Source: Tetrahymena thermophila SB210 (taxonomy: Eukaryota; Ciliophora; Oligohymenophorea; Hymenostomatida; Tetrahymenidae). From it: DNA of 64,000 nucleotides. Below the pieces are notes generated by a model, which made no database searches, was not told the DNA's origin, and saw only the letters and a list, made by a program, of their open reading frames with translations. The position numbers and the translations under genes are program-made. Within the stretch, counting starts at the first letter, position 1, and every line of letters starts with the position of its first letter. The DNA is taken from the NCBI RefSeq assembly GCF_000189635.1, contig NW_002476241.1, positions 343,256-407,255 on the forward strand. The letters run 5' to 3'. Shown one piece after another: positions 15,951 through 28,486 of this stretch.

Positions 15951-16640
15951 ATGCTTGTACCTTTGATCTTTGCAGTATCTCTTTGGACTTTTGCTTATAA
16001 GTATTTGGTAAAGTTAAACTATAACTTACAAATAGTTTTTTCTCTTCTATCTATGGTGCATTGGTTATTAGCTTTTATCTATTTTGAGATAATTGTTTCC
16101 TTTAATCTTGACCATGATGTTAAATATAAAATATTCGGAAATGACTTGACTGAAGTATAGCTTTATTTCCATGTCCTTACTTGCAGTTTCTTTGGCTTTG
16201 ATCTAGTAGCTAGATAAATAAAAAATTAACTTAATTCATGGTTACTTATCCATCATGGATTAACACTATTTTTTATCTTGATAGCTGTTTTACATAACTA
16301 GTCTGGATCAGAAAACATTTATGTCCTTAGATATGCTACATTCTGCAATGTCCCAATGAATGTAAAAAATATACTAAGAGTCTTATAACAAAAAGAATCA
16401 CCCCTCTATCATATTTCTAACATACTTTATGCATTAATCTACAGCTTTAACTTTCTAATAATGCTACCTTTGTGCCTAGTTTCATTCATTTACAGAAAAA
16501 CAAGCATACTAACAATATCTATGCTAGTACTTCTATGTACTTAAGCATTTTATACTATACTAAAAACTCATATCCCTTAATTTAGATTAAGTGTTTAACA
16601 TTTCAAAAGTTTATAGAATGTTGGAAATTCTGCTACATGA
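15951..16640 (+). CDS. TLC-domain multi-pass membrane protein, copy 1
   Basis: Reads 229 aa from ATG at 15951 to TGA at 16638-16640. It is strongly hydrophobic, with about six membrane segments: residues 1-18, 27-50, 75-95, 105-125, around 175-195 and 200-215. The TRAM/LAG1/CLN8 (TLC) hallmark is visible as a paired histidine in LLIHHGLTLFF, followed by a hydrophobic helix, a conserved CNVPMN segment and a late hydrophobic hairpin. TLC proteins act in the ER or other membranes, and family members include ceramide synthases and TLCD/TMEM56-type lipid-regulatory proteins. The short length and absence of a homeobox or Lag1 motif favour the TLCD-like type (inference). The gene is a near twin of 25934-26623, and both have exactly 690 nt. 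An additional upstream exon cannot be excluded. Confidence 0.85.
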
Positions 16641-19026
16641 AAAAATAAGAATAATAATTTTTTATTAGTATCTAAATAATATTTATTTTTATGTGAGTTA
16701 TTTACTAATAAATTCATTAAATTTTAGTAAAAATTGTCACTTATAGTTTTTTCAGGAAATATATAGAACCTGACATATAAAAATAGGTTTTTCTTTAAAA
16801 AAAATACTTCATATAATATTGCATGTATTTTCCTCAAATAAAAGGAATGATTAATAAAATGAACTTTATAAAATATACAAAATTAATGTTTGAGTATCTC
16901 AGGTTGCTGAAAAATGAAATAATTGATTTTGTATCTTTATTTAGTTTTATTATTGATTTCTTCAAATTCATTTAGTTTTTTAGTTTTTATCAGTTTTCCT
17001 TATTATATTTTAAAAAATAAAAACCCCAGTGGTTAACAGATAATATATTAATTAAAATTAAAAAATAGTAACTTAAGATTCTAATTTATTAAAGAATTTT
17101 AAAGAAATTATTTTTTTGAATACCGTGGTTTCTCATATATTAAGGACTTTTTTCAATAAATTTTGAAAAAATTTGAATTAAGTTTGAAAAATTTTTCAAA
17201 ATTTATTTTTTTCAAAAAAATGACATATTATAAGAATACAAAGTATATATTATATAAAATTTTAAATATTGCGAATTTAAAGCTTTCTAAAAACTCAAAA
17301 ATAAAGCTGTTTTAAGCTTATTTTGCTTTATTTATTATGTTGTCAAGATATATTACATTTCGCCTTTTGTAAATTAAATAGCTCTAAATCAAAATCAATT
17401 TAGAAAAAGTAAACATTAATTTGATCGTTTGCATATTTTTATTTATTACGAACGATAAATGGATTCTCATATTATTATTACGTTTTTATAATCATTAATT
17501 ATTAATAAAATCTTTCAACTAAAATTGTTTTTTTCTTCCATATTTAATATTTATTATAGTATATTGCTATTTATTTATCTTTTAGTAAAATTAAAATGTA
17601 ATTTATATTAGAAATAAAAATTTTTTTTATATTTATAAATTAAAAAAATTAAAATTTTAATATTCAATATTTTTTTCATTAAAAGAGTTTCAACTACTTA
17701 AATACTTAAATAATCATCTTTTTAAAATAATATTTATTATTCTACTAAATATTTATTTCCTACTACAGAAATAATTATCAGAGAATAGCAATAATTAAAA
17801 TATTATGGAAAAATATTTCAAAGTTTTTATATCAATTTTAAATCAAATTTTTGAATGATTTATCATTTTATTTTTTATGTCTATCAGAGCATTGTCCTCA
17901 AAATGATTGTCCAACTTAAGAATTATGATAATATATATATATAGAAATCTATAAATAAATCTACAGTAAAAATATTTTATTCATAATTTTATTGCCAAGT
18001 ATTTATTCAAAAAATAATTTAAGCATATCTTAAAGAGAAAATGATAGAGAAGCAAAAAATAGTAGAGTTTCTAAGATAATCCCTTTAATTATTTATTTTT
18101 GATTTTATAATTGAAAATAAGTAAAGAAAATGACAGTAAAGTCATGAATATTTTTTAAATGTTATGGTATTATTTAAATCCACAAAGCATGCTTTTTAGA
18201 TTTTGGTTAACAAATAATCTTTATTAATCAATGATAGCAAAATATTAAATTTCAGGTCAGAAATTCCTTTCTTTATTTAATTATTTTTGAAAGAAATCAA
18301 TAAAGTAGATCTTTGGAAAAAAATCACAAGATAATAATTCAGTTATTATCAATTTTTCAAGCTCTAAATCTGGTTATCATATTATTATTATTATTATAAT
18401 AAAAATAAACAAACAAAAATGTATATATTTTGAATATCTTATTAAAAAATTTAATAAAAAAAATCAAATTTTCCTTAGAACTTAATATATAACTCAACTT
18501 AAAATCGAAAGGATTTTTTCTTTTGTTTCTAATAGCATATCATTCAAAATATAATACAATATTTTTTCTAGAATTTCTTTTATTTTTTTTATTCTTCTTA
18601 TGAATCTTTTTGAAGTTAATAAACAAATGATTATTATTAGAATTTGAAGATTAGTGGCCAATTATAATTCTCATAATTAATTTAATAGACGTTTTTATTA
18701 AATATACTTTTCTCTTCAATTTAAATATTTTCTTTTTATGTTTGTAATTTAATATGAAATTAATAACAAAACCTGTAAATTAATTTTTACAATTTTATTT
18801 GTTTAAATTTAACACAAAAAAAAAATATTTTTTTAATATTTAAATGAATTTCATATTTATTTATAATAATTATATAAAATTAAAATAATTATGAATTAAG
18901 TTATAAAGTAGACAACAATTTATATAAAAACATATTAAATTTTACTTTTAAAATTTATTATTATATAAAATCACTTTATTTTGAACAAATCACAGAAATA
19001 ATTGTTAAGAGAGCACAATTAAAATT
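16641..19026. other. Gap between convergent TLC and methyltransferase genes
   Basis: About 2.4 kb between two convergent 3' ends. It is very AT-rich, with T-run and A-run tracts near 17100-17220 and (TA)n near 17930-17945. No gene, RNA or repeat family was recognised. It lies inside the spacer between the inverted duplicated arms. Confidence 0.5.
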
Positions 19027-21278
19027 TCAAACTTAGTTTTCATCAATTTCATTATTTTCATTATTACCATTTAGGTTTTAGTTATCTTATTATTTTTATT
19101 AATCAAGTTATGTATGGTCCTCTTCTTGAGTTATTCCTTCATGAGAGCCACTTTGAAATATATTTTCATTATTTACTGTATTACTAGTTGATATTTCATG
19201 CTAATTATTTGCTTAATTTTATCTGTTTTAATTTTCATTAAATTATTGTTCATTAATTTCCATTTAATTTTAATTTTCTTGGTGCTACTATTAAGCTTAT
19301 TCTTACTATTAATTTTCACTATTTTCATGCTCTTCTTGTTGCTATTAAGGTTATTATTATTGCTGCTACTACTATTATTATTAAGGATGCGGTTCTTGTT
19401 GAGGGTCTCGATTAAGATAATTAAAATTTGATGGACTAAATATATTTCTAAGAACATGCTGGTAATTATTCAATCTATTCAACAGTGAGTCAGTTCTTCC
19501 AGTACTTAAAATGCTCCTAAAGAAATTTGATGTGCCTATATTAGCTTCTTCGTCTTCATCTTCATCTTCATTGTCGCTTAGATCTTAAAACAAGTTTTCT
19601 TCATCCTCTAATTCACATTCAGGTTTCTTTTCTACGTGAATTACTTGCTATTAAAATGTAATTTAATCTTCTGCATTCTCATAGTATTCTTCTTCGTCTG
19701 AGCCTTAATATTATTCTTCAACAGCTACTAAACTGCCATAAGTTACATGAAGCAAAGTACTTTAATTTAAATTGATAATAATTTATATGTAATTTATAAG
19801 TATTTGAAAATGATTTTATTAAATATGTTACTGCTTCGATATTTGACCTTCCGCATTTTTTCTAATTATCATAAACTCTTAACTATAAGTGTCTTTAATT
19901 ATAGGCCCTACAAGTATACCGTTTGGAGCTAATTAATGTATAAATTTGTTAACAGCCTTGAGAGTTGCTGCAGCTCCAAGGTGGATAATATCAAATGGAG
20001 CGTAGTCTTCTAATCCTTCTCTTCCATCTCCTTTTACCAAGACAATTTTTCCTGATTCAAGCAGTTCTTTATGATTTTTCATTATGTTCTTCTTAGAAAT
20101 GTTAAGAACTCCTTATAAATGATCTAACCCATAGCATATTGCGCTTTCATCCTTCATAAGCTTTGCAAGTGCAGTTGTCATCCATCCGCTTCCAATACCA
20201 ATATCTAAGCATTTCATAGACTCTTGAGCATGCTCTTTTAGTATTTCCAAAGTGTAGGCATGCATATGGGGAGCACTTATAGTTGTGCTAAATCCTATTT
20301 GTTGAGCTCTATCCTCATATCTATAAGTTAGAATAATTTTTTAAATTATTATTACTTTTAATAAAAGGTGACGAATTATGAAATATTTAAAAAATAATAA
20401 TAATAATAATTTAATAACTTTGTTTATCTTATCTAATGATAAGTAAGTTCTAATATTTTTCTAATTTTTATAATAAATTATCAATTTTACGGATTTGTGG
20501 TAAAGTCGCTTCTTTCTACTTAAAGCATTATTGATTCTACAAGATCTGATTTTATATAATTCTTTTCCCTTAGTTTTTGGAGGAGTTTTAAGTAATTTAT
20601 ATTTTGAATACATTTTAAAGATTTTAAGAGTTGAGATTAGTCCTCGTCAATATACTCATGCAAGTGTGAAATACACTAATTCAATTATTAGATGTATTCA
20701 GATAATACATTAGCTTTGTGGTTTTAAGTTGAGTCGAAATCTCCACTCACGTTCCTTTTGCATTCAATCAGTTTACTTATTATCTCTAAATGTTGATCAT
20801 TAACATTGCTTTCTAATAATTCTTAATTGAAATGGTCTTCGTCTTTTGATTTCTATGAATCATAGTTGTTTCTTATATCCTCTATTTCAGGAATAATGCA
20901 ATCGCTCTCAAGCTGATTAACTTTGCTCTCTATCTCTTCACATCTTTCATCTATCAAACTATCAATTTTTTCTAAATATTCAATCATATTTTCTTTGATA
21001 GCTTTGAAATTTTCTCTTAGATTTTAAGTATTCTTTCGCATTTATCTTACTTTGATAACATTTTTCTCTCTACCTTTTCTATATTTCTTGAGCAAATCTA
21101 CTTCTTCCATGCTTAATTTTCTAATGCGCTTGCTAGAGCTCTAAACACTATCTCTTCTGTTTTCACTACTCATGCTATTTTCATCAAATCTTGTGCATGA
21201 ATCATCTGTTATCTAATCAGATAATTTCTATTTTACTTGTGAGTTCAATAAATTACTCTCTGAACCAGTGTTTTCCAT
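19027..21278 (-). CDS. Protein-L-isoaspartate O-methyltransferase fused to coiled coil
   Basis: Three exons, 21278-20491, 20320-19832 and 19759-19027, all phase 2, give 669 aa. Residues 1-230 are Ser-rich and then coiled-coil (EEVDLLKKYRKGREKN, ENMIEYLEKIDSLIDERCEE). The methyltransferase follows at about 230-440: LREKNYIKSDLVESIM, ERSDFTTNPYEDRAQQIGF, TISAPHMHA (276-284), the SAM-binding motif LDIGIGSGW (301-309), a second acidic site in YGLDHLQGV, GDGREGLEDYAPFD and IIHLGAAA. These match the repair enzyme that methylates isoaspartyl residues using S-adenosylmethionine. The C-terminal 240 residues hold an acidic stretch (DNEDEDEDEE), a Gln run and a Gln/Asn/Glu tail. A family member is usually about 230 aa, so this protein is nearly three times the normal length. 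The fusion frame is continuous within exon 1, with no TGA, so it is not an artefact of joining exons. Confidence 0.93.
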
Positions 21279-21758
21279 TTAAAATTTCTTGTTTATTTAA
21301 TTTTTTTAAATCGTCAAAAATTAATTTAAAAAATATAATAACTTAAATTAATTCATCAAACAAGTAATTACAATTAAATTTTCTGATCTAATATAATTTC
21401 TGACAGTATTTATTATATTTTGCAAACAAATACTAAAAAAAATTAATTCTTTGATAATTTTTTTAATATGATTAAAATAATATTAAAGTAATTTCATCTT
21501 ACAAAATTCAATATATTTCTAATAAATTTTGAGGTAAATTAATCGAAATATATTTTCTAATAAAAACTTTATATAAAAAAACTAAAGAGAAAAAATTTTA
21601 AAAATTAATAAATAAAAGTTTACTTTTAAAGTTAAAATTTTTTTAATTTAGAATAATTTTAAAATTTAAAGTTTTTATTAATTTAATTATTATTTAAAGA
21701 TGATCAAGATCAAAATAGATTGGAAAGTTTTAATGAAATTATAATTTATAAATAATAA
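21279..21758. other. Spacer between methyltransferase start and ABCG stop
   Basis: About 480 bp of AT-rich sequence with A/T runs between two genes on the same strand. It should hold the methyltransferase promoter and 5' leader and the transporter 3' end. No defined motif was recognised. Confidence 0.5.
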
Positions 21759-23636
21759 TCACTATAATTTTTAACAGTGCCTCCTTAGACACAGATAAGC
21801 AATAATAGCAAAAGCAAAATATAGGACAATCAGCATCAAAATACTATTCCACTTACCAAAGTTTAAATGATATATTTAAATCGGATTGTATTGGAAAGTA
21901 GTATTTTAGAATTCGTTTTCAGCAAGAGCATTGAATGAATAAAATGAAGGGTTTATATATTCTATCCATCCTATCCACTCAGGATAGGTACTCCTATTTT
22001 TGAATACACCTCCAAACAAAAAAAGTGGAAGGACGAACGTTGAAGCAAATGGAACAGCGACACTAGCTGACTTAAAGATAGATCCAGCAAGTAGTCCAGT
22101 TACATTTCCTACATTAGTTGTAATAATAAAAGTTAGAACAAAAAAAAAGAATTATTCTGCTGTACGAGCAAAACCAATCATCCAATATACTATACAAGAC
22201 ATCAAAACGGCAAACATGCTGCAAGAAAATAGTTCTGGGATAAGCTTAGAAAGGAAATATGGGAAGGTTGAGTACATTTATGAAGACTACTCTTTCAAAA
22301 ATACAGGCCTCTCCTAGGTAAAAGATAAAACTTAGGGATTCATGCTTTAGTAGAATATACCAAGAGCTAATAGGTATAAACATTTAGCAATTTAAAGAGA
22401 GTCCTGCATATTTTAATTATCTCTTTTTAGCTACCAGTATATAGCTCCAGTAATTATTCCATTAATTATTACTTGTATAAAACGAGTTTTGACAAGTAAT
22501 CTATGTCTCTTTAAGTTCAAGATTTACCTCTTTAATAAAGCCCCTATTTCATAAGCAAAAGATAGTTTAGCCATTTTTTATGGTAAACTTAAGTTGCTGC
22601 TTTCTAGATGTTTATTTGATTCTTCAATTTATAGTAGAGTATCTGGCAATAAATTTTTATTATAATTTTCAATAAATATTTTAAGAATTTATTAGTCCTA
22701 GTTACTCATTAATTACATGAAATAATCTGCAGGATTACTATTTAGAGGGCATTAATATCCCATTTAACTAAAATAAGATATTGTATTTGTTTGAAGTCCT
22801 TAATAAATTAGCTGTCCTTCAATTAATAAAAGTACTCTATCAAATAATTACCAAATATCTGTTGTAGGTTAATGAATAGTAAATATTATAATGCTATTCT
22901 ACTTTTCAGATAGTTGTTTTAAAATCCAAATAATTTAGTATGCAGTAAATGAGTCTAGTCCACTTGTAGGTTCATCTAAAAATAGAACTTAAGGTTATCC
23001 AATCAGTTCTATTCCAATGCAACATCTCTTTTTTTCACCGCCTTTTATTTTTTTAAATTTGATTAAAAATCAATTTTTTATCTTCAAATAAAATTTACCA
23101 GATATTCCTTTACTATTTTAATCACCAATAATAGTATCTTAACAATGCTCGAGCTTAAGCTATTTTATGATATTGTATATCCTTTAGCTTTTCACTTCTT
23201 TTGGCAAAGAAAGGCGGATATCTGCTGCAAATGTGATATACTCTTTGACAGTTAAATTAGAAAGGAGCAAATCTTCTTACATTACATATCCAGAAAATTT
23301 ACTAAATGAATCAGCATCATAATTTTAATTATTAATTTTTAAGGTACCATTTAAATCATTGTTGTCATTCTTTCTTTTAATTTAAATACTTTTAGTTATT
23401 AGTTATTTTTAATACAATACTTACTCAATTCTTTTTGCTAAAATATTTAAGAATGTGGTTTTGCCTGCTCCAGAAGAACCTAATATAGCATTTAAGCCTG
23501 ATTTAAAATAACCAGATAAATTATGGAGAATTTACTTTTTATTGCTCTTTTTTTAAAATATTTTGTTATTTTTACTGATTTAGTATTAAATATTTTAGAA
23601 TGATATAAAATCAGATTTATTATTAAAAAGAACCAT
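21759..23636 (-). CDS. ABCG-family half-transporter, 3 exons
   Basis: Exons 23636-23425, 23373-23099 and 23041-21759 (introns 51 and 57 nt, phases 2 and 1) give 589 aa, a normal size for an ABCG/White half-transporter. The nucleotide-binding domain comes first: Walker A GSSGAGKT (residues 53-60), Q-loop GYVMQEDLL (about 100), signature SGGEKKR (162-168, its glycine split by intron 2), Walker B VLFLDEPTSGLDS (181-193) and the H-loop in FTIHQPT. The membrane half follows with about six hydrophobic helices. One of these ends in LFLFGGVF, and the YPEWIGWIEYINPSFYSFNAL segment is typical of the ABCG extracellular region. The protein ends CLRRHCQKLQ. It would work as a dimer in a membrane, exporting lipids or other hydrophobic compounds; the substrate cannot be read from sequence. 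Start ATG at 23636 is in frame, and the following ISFQNIQY matches the family's first beta-strand. Confidence 0.95.
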
Positions 23637-25933
23637 ATTTTTTACAAAATTTAATTAAGAAATTTTAAATATCTAATTATTGTCTATTTAATTTTGTAAA
23701 TAAATTAAATTTTATCAAATAAATAATCAATATAAAATATTGATTGTCTTTTTAAGTATTTAAGTTGTAGAAACTCTTTTAATGAAAAAAAATAATGAAA
23801 TTTACATTTTTGATTTTTTTTTAATGGTAATGATTAAAACTCTTATTCATAAATACCTAAAATAAATTACATTTTACTTTTTATAAAAGCTAAATTAATA
23901 AAATATTTCTCATAAATATTCAATATGGAGGAAAAAAAATTTCAGTTGAAAGAAACTGTTTATATGATCTATTTTTTATCTTACAATAAACAAAATAATT
24001 AAAATACAATACAATACAATACATCATAATTGGATTATAATTAATTAACAATTAGTGATCATAAAAGAAGTAATCGTAATGCGAGAATACATCTATTTTT
24101 CGTATCAATCAAATTTATAAATTTAACAAAATGAGTACTTAATTTTTTATAGAAGTTATTTAGAAATAATATTAATCAAATTCAATGGTAAAATAATGCC
24201 TAACAAATAATTGATTTTCTTTCTTTTTTTGATATCAATTTAATCATCCGAAATAAAATTATTAATTTATCTTACATTTTTTTTAATTTAATTTTTCCAT
24301 TTAATTTGATTAAAAAAATTAGTATTTTAACACATAGAGTTTCTCTTGATCAAAATATTTTAACAATTTTCCCATTTAAGATTTAATAGAAAAGTTAAAA
24401 AAAGAAAAATAAATTTCTTTATCAACTATTTATATACTTTTGAATAGAGAATGATAATGTGTTTTAAATTTCTAAAGTTATAAAGTTTTTTTCATACTAT
24501 TCTAATTTTATTACTGGGGGAGTTCTCCCTTTAAGAATACTATTATTTTTAAATGTGATGCAATTCTAAAATACATTTAATTACTTTCGCATCTATAATT
24601 TTTCTTTTTTCCCACTTAATTAATAAAAAGATACAATTTTTTTTAATGAAAGATTTGAAATTAATTTAAATCAGCTGAATTAGTAGATTAGTAGGAATAT
24701 AAATCAAATTTTTCTTACTTTTTTTGATTGTATTTTAAATTCTTTTATTTACTAACTAACTTTTACTCATCAATTGATTCAATTACAACTAAAAACAAAG
24801 AACTAATTGTGAAAATCCAAATAATTTTCAAAGTTAACTTTATTTAAAACAAAATATTTAAAAATTTTCTAGATAAGAAATCTAAGAATAAAGATTTCAT
24901 TAAAAATATAATCAAAAAACAATTGGTTTCTAATTCTTAAATGAAATTAAGATCTTAGGTTAATATTTTTTTAAATTTTAATAAATATTTAATCTGTCAC
25001 TTACAAAGGTTTATTTTTTTAAATTTAATCAGCAATACTGATAAAAACTAAAAAACTAAATGACGTTTAATAAATCAATTATTAAACTAAATAAAGAAAC
25101 AAAACCATGAGTTTCTATTGTTAAATAGACAAGTCCAATAAAAGGCTTTCTTTTATAATTTTAGAAAGTGTAACATTATAAGATACAAAACTAGGTATTT
25201 TAGTATATGAACTTTAGTAAAATTCTTTAAAAATATAAAATTTATAGTAAAATTTAGAATATTATAATTCTACAAATATAATATTATTGAATAGATATAA
25301 GAGTTTTTATTCTTTCAAAAGTTGAAAAAAAAGTTTATAAGCAATAGATTATAATAAATATTTTACTTAAGGCCATAATTTTTACTTATGAATTTTATTC
25401 TAAATGAAATTTTCAAAAATTCAAAATTCAAATTTATTTTGGAGATTTTATATTCTTTTTTGGAATTATAAACTTTTTATAAAAATTCTTTATTAAATAA
25501 ACAATCTTTGTGTAGATTTTATTTTACTTCTTTTTATTATTTATTCCTTTTCATTGATAACAATATTGTATTAAATAATTTTTTAAAAACAATTACGTAA
25601 ATAGATTTTAGGTGAATGAGCATATTCATTATTGGTTGAATAATATATATTCAACTATTTTTTTTACAATTTAATATTCACCCTTAAATCACCCTTATTC
25701 ACCTTAGGTTGAATCACCTCAAAATTTGGGTGAATGACATAAATTTTCTTTTTTCTTTTTAATTATTGTAAATTATTTAAAGATAAAGCCATTTTTTTTT
25801 TATAGGTTCAATATATTTTCAAAAAAATACTTTAATGACAATATTAATTAAAATTTAATGAATTTAAAAGCAATCAACTCACATATAAAATAAATGTTAT
25901 AGAAATATGATTTATAAAATTATTTTAATTTTT
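23637..25933. other. Gap between ABCG gene and inverted TLC copy
   Basis: AT-rich spacer. A (ACAAT)n pentanucleotide run is at about 24003-24023. A cluster of GGTGAAT/ATTCACC words in both orientations occupies about 25610-25738 and is listed separately. The first few hundred bases upstream of 23636 should carry the transporter promoter. No coding frame of credible composition was found. Confidence 0.5.
25610..25738. repeat. Cluster of GGTGAAT/ATTCACC inverted words
   Basis: Within 130 bp the word GGTGAAT or GGGTGAAT appears at about 25611 and 25728, and ATTCACC at about 25676 and 25697. They lie among TTGAATATATATTCAA-like palindromes (about 25635-25654) and related TTGAATCACC. The arrangement could fold into nested hairpins. 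It resembles the end of a small inverted-repeat element or a protein-binding cluster, but no transposase or target-site duplication was seen. Confidence 0.4.
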
Positions 25934-26623
25934 TCATGTAGCAGGTTGTTGAGCATTCTATAAACGTTCGAAATGTTAAACACTTAATTTCAATTAAGGA
26001 ATATGAGTTTTTAGTATTGTATAAAATGCTTAAGTGCATAGAAGAACTAGCATAAATATTGTTAGTATGCTTGTTTTGCTCTAAATAAATTAAAATAAGC
26101 ACAAAGGGAGCATTATTAGAAAATTAAAGCTGTATATTAATGCATAAAGTATGTTAGAAGTATGATATAGGGGAGACTCTTTCTATTTTAAGACTCTTAG
26201 TATATTTTTTGCATTCATTGGGACATTGCAGAATGTAGCATATCTAAGGATGTAAATATTTTCTGACCCAGACTAGCTATGTAAAATAGCTATGAGGATA
26301 AAAAACAGTGTTAATCCGTGATGGATAAGTAACCATGAATTAAGTTCCTTTTTTATTTGTCTAGCTACTAAATCAAAGCCAAAGAAACTGCAAGTAAGGA
26401 CATGGAAATAAAGCTATATTTCAGTCAAGTTATTTCCAAATATTTTATATTTAACATCATGATCAAGATTAAAGGATACAATAGTCTCAAAATAGATAAA
26501 AGCTATTAACCAATGAACCATAGATAGTATAGAAAACACTATTTGTAAGTTATAGTTCAACTTTACCAAATATTTATAAGCAAGAGTCCAAAGAGATACG
26601 GCAAAGATCAAAGGCACAAACAT
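25934..26623 (-). CDS. TLC-domain multi-pass membrane protein, copy 2
   Basis: Intact 229-aa inverted paralogue of 15951-16640, with the same length of 690 nt and TGA at 25934-25936. The two proteins agree at roughly nine of ten residues, including LLIHHGLTLFF, GSENIY-LRYATFCNVPMN and the C-terminal KTHIPQ. Differences cluster at the C-terminus (HFERLQNAQQPAT here) and in the last loop (LFQFIQSKTS). Both frames are open with no internal TGA, and most changes are conservative, which suggests both copies are under selection or the duplication is recent. It is preceded by the same ATAGATTTAGAAAA-ATG context as copy 1. The upstream neighbour is again a small-family gene on the same strand, so the pair was duplicated as a block. 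Confidence 0.85.
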
Positions 26624-27270
26624 TTTTCTAAATCTATTAATATATAATAATATAATTAAATATATTCTATTTTTTTATTTTTACCTTTTATTTTTCTTAA
26701 GTGTTAAAATGTATTTATTTATTTAATTTATATTCTTTGTAATTCATTTTAAAAGTTAATGAGTTTTTAAAGTTACCAAACCATAGAAAAATGGTATTTA
26801 ATTATCTCAAAATCTTACCCCATATATAATTATAAATTAAATTCAAATTAACTTTTTTAAGAACCTTTTTATCGATAAATCGATCACATTATCATACATA
26901 TATTAACGGTAGTATTTGAAATTTGAAATTTTATAACAAAATTCAATTTAATTTCAAATATTATAATTTGATAAAATCACAACTGTCAATAAGAATAAAT
27001 TTAAATTATAATTCTTATTTTTACCATTTTTTTACTAATTATAATAGAAAATTTAAATTCTCAATTTAAAAATATCAATCAATATATTATTTGAAAATAA
27101 AAGTACTTATATGATACATTAGCTTATAAAAAGCTGTTAAAATTATTAAAAAATCTATATATAGTTATAAATATACAAAAAATTTTAAATACACTTATTT
27201 AAATTAATTTTTAAATATAATAGTTAACTATATTTTTTATATGAAATAGGTTGTTACTAATATTTTTTTG
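26624..27270. other. Spacer of the inverted gene pair
   Basis: Non-coding and recognisably the reverse complement of 15350-15950. For example, the segment around 26780-26830 (CCATAGAAAAATGG, CTTACCCCATATAT) pairs with 15745-15800. It is part of the inverted duplication. Confidence 0.6.
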
Positions 27271-27672
27271 TCATTCTTAATTGAAAACAAGCATTATTAT
27301 ATTTATATTATTTTTTGTCTGAATCAGGCTAGCTTCCTTTAAATCATAAGGATGAAAATAGATTTTAACAAATTCAACATCAACGACATTTTTAAATATC
27401 ATAGCAGTTTCTTTACCTGATTTTATTATTTCAACTATTCCTTCATAAATTTTATCCAACTTTTTTTAAGTAATCAAGTCTACTTTAATTTTAATGGTAG
27501 GAAATCGTTACTAGATTTTTTAGTTTACTTTGTCAAATGTGAAATTAGTACCTACCGTAACTGGCTTTCTGTTATACTTTAATTCAAATTGCATATATAC
27601 AGGCAGAGTTTCATTTAAAAGTTATGTAATTTGATTTTTATTAAATTTATTACTAAGATTTTTACTTTCCAT
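27271..27672 (-). CDS. Small family protein, copy 2 (133 aa)
   Basis: Intact 133-aa member of the local family and the inverted partner of 14948-15349, with identical length. It shares TLPVYMQFELKYNRKPV, GTNFTFDKVNQKIQQRFP, LDKIYEGIVEIIKSGKETAM, FKNVVDVEFVKIYF and DLKEASLIQTKN with copy 1. The N-terminal 20 residues differ most, which suggests relaxed constraint there. Function unknown. No introns, signal peptide or membrane segment. The start is the first ATG after in-frame divergence from the flanks and agrees with all other intact copies, which begin ME. Confidence 0.83.
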
Positions 27673-28486
27673 TTTTTTTGGTTTTTTTTAATGATTCTAT
27701 TATTACTTTTATTTAATTTTTCTTTTGATTAATCTTCTTTTGATTCTATATCAAATAACTAAAAATATTTTATTGAAAATCTCCAATCTTAAATCAAAAG
27801 ATAAATAACTGTTTTTTTACACTTTATAGAGTTAAAAAATATGATTAATAATTACAATAGATATTTTAAAAAAAATAGATTGGTAGAATTAAAAACGGCA
27901 TTAAATTTTTTACTAAGCGCCATTTTTAGAATAATCAATTAGATTAATAAAAAGGATTTTATATAAAACAAATTTTAATTTATTATATTTTTAATATAAA
28001 TGCTAAAATAACTTAGTAATAGAATTTTGTTATACATCCTTCTCATATAAAATCATGAAAAAGTAAATATCTTAACCTATTAATGAAGATTTTAATATCC
28101 TTACTAAAATCTTCCTTTTTTAATTTTGAACGAACATCCAAATAGAATAATAGATAATCAAGAAAGAAAAATAAGAAAAATAAAATCAGAATGATTTTGA
28201 TTTTAAAATTCAAAAAATTGCCACAAAATAAGAATTTCAGTTTTTTACCACTCTTTTAATTATTCTTTTAGTAATATGAATATGTGGTAATTAAATAAAG
28301 ATATGAAAAATATCATACGAAAATATGTAAGGATATGTGTGATGTATTAGTTAAGAGATAGTATTAATAAATAGTTCTATTTAAATTTCTTTTAATTGTT
28401 ATTACTGTAATATCAAGTAAATTACTCTAATTAATCTAAAAATACTTAAATAATACCAAAATAAAAAATACAGAATTTTATTCATC

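Noticed and set aside
19173-19457. Long frames on both strands, Asn/Ser/Lys-rich and Leu-rich
   Set aside because: These are frame shadows of the Gln/Asn-rich tail of the methyltransferase fusion (TAA/TAG repeats in the true frame).
22000-22317. 105-codon plus-strand frame inside the transporter gene
   Set aside because: It is antisense to exon 3 of the ABCG gene, whose membrane domain reads perfectly on the minus strand.
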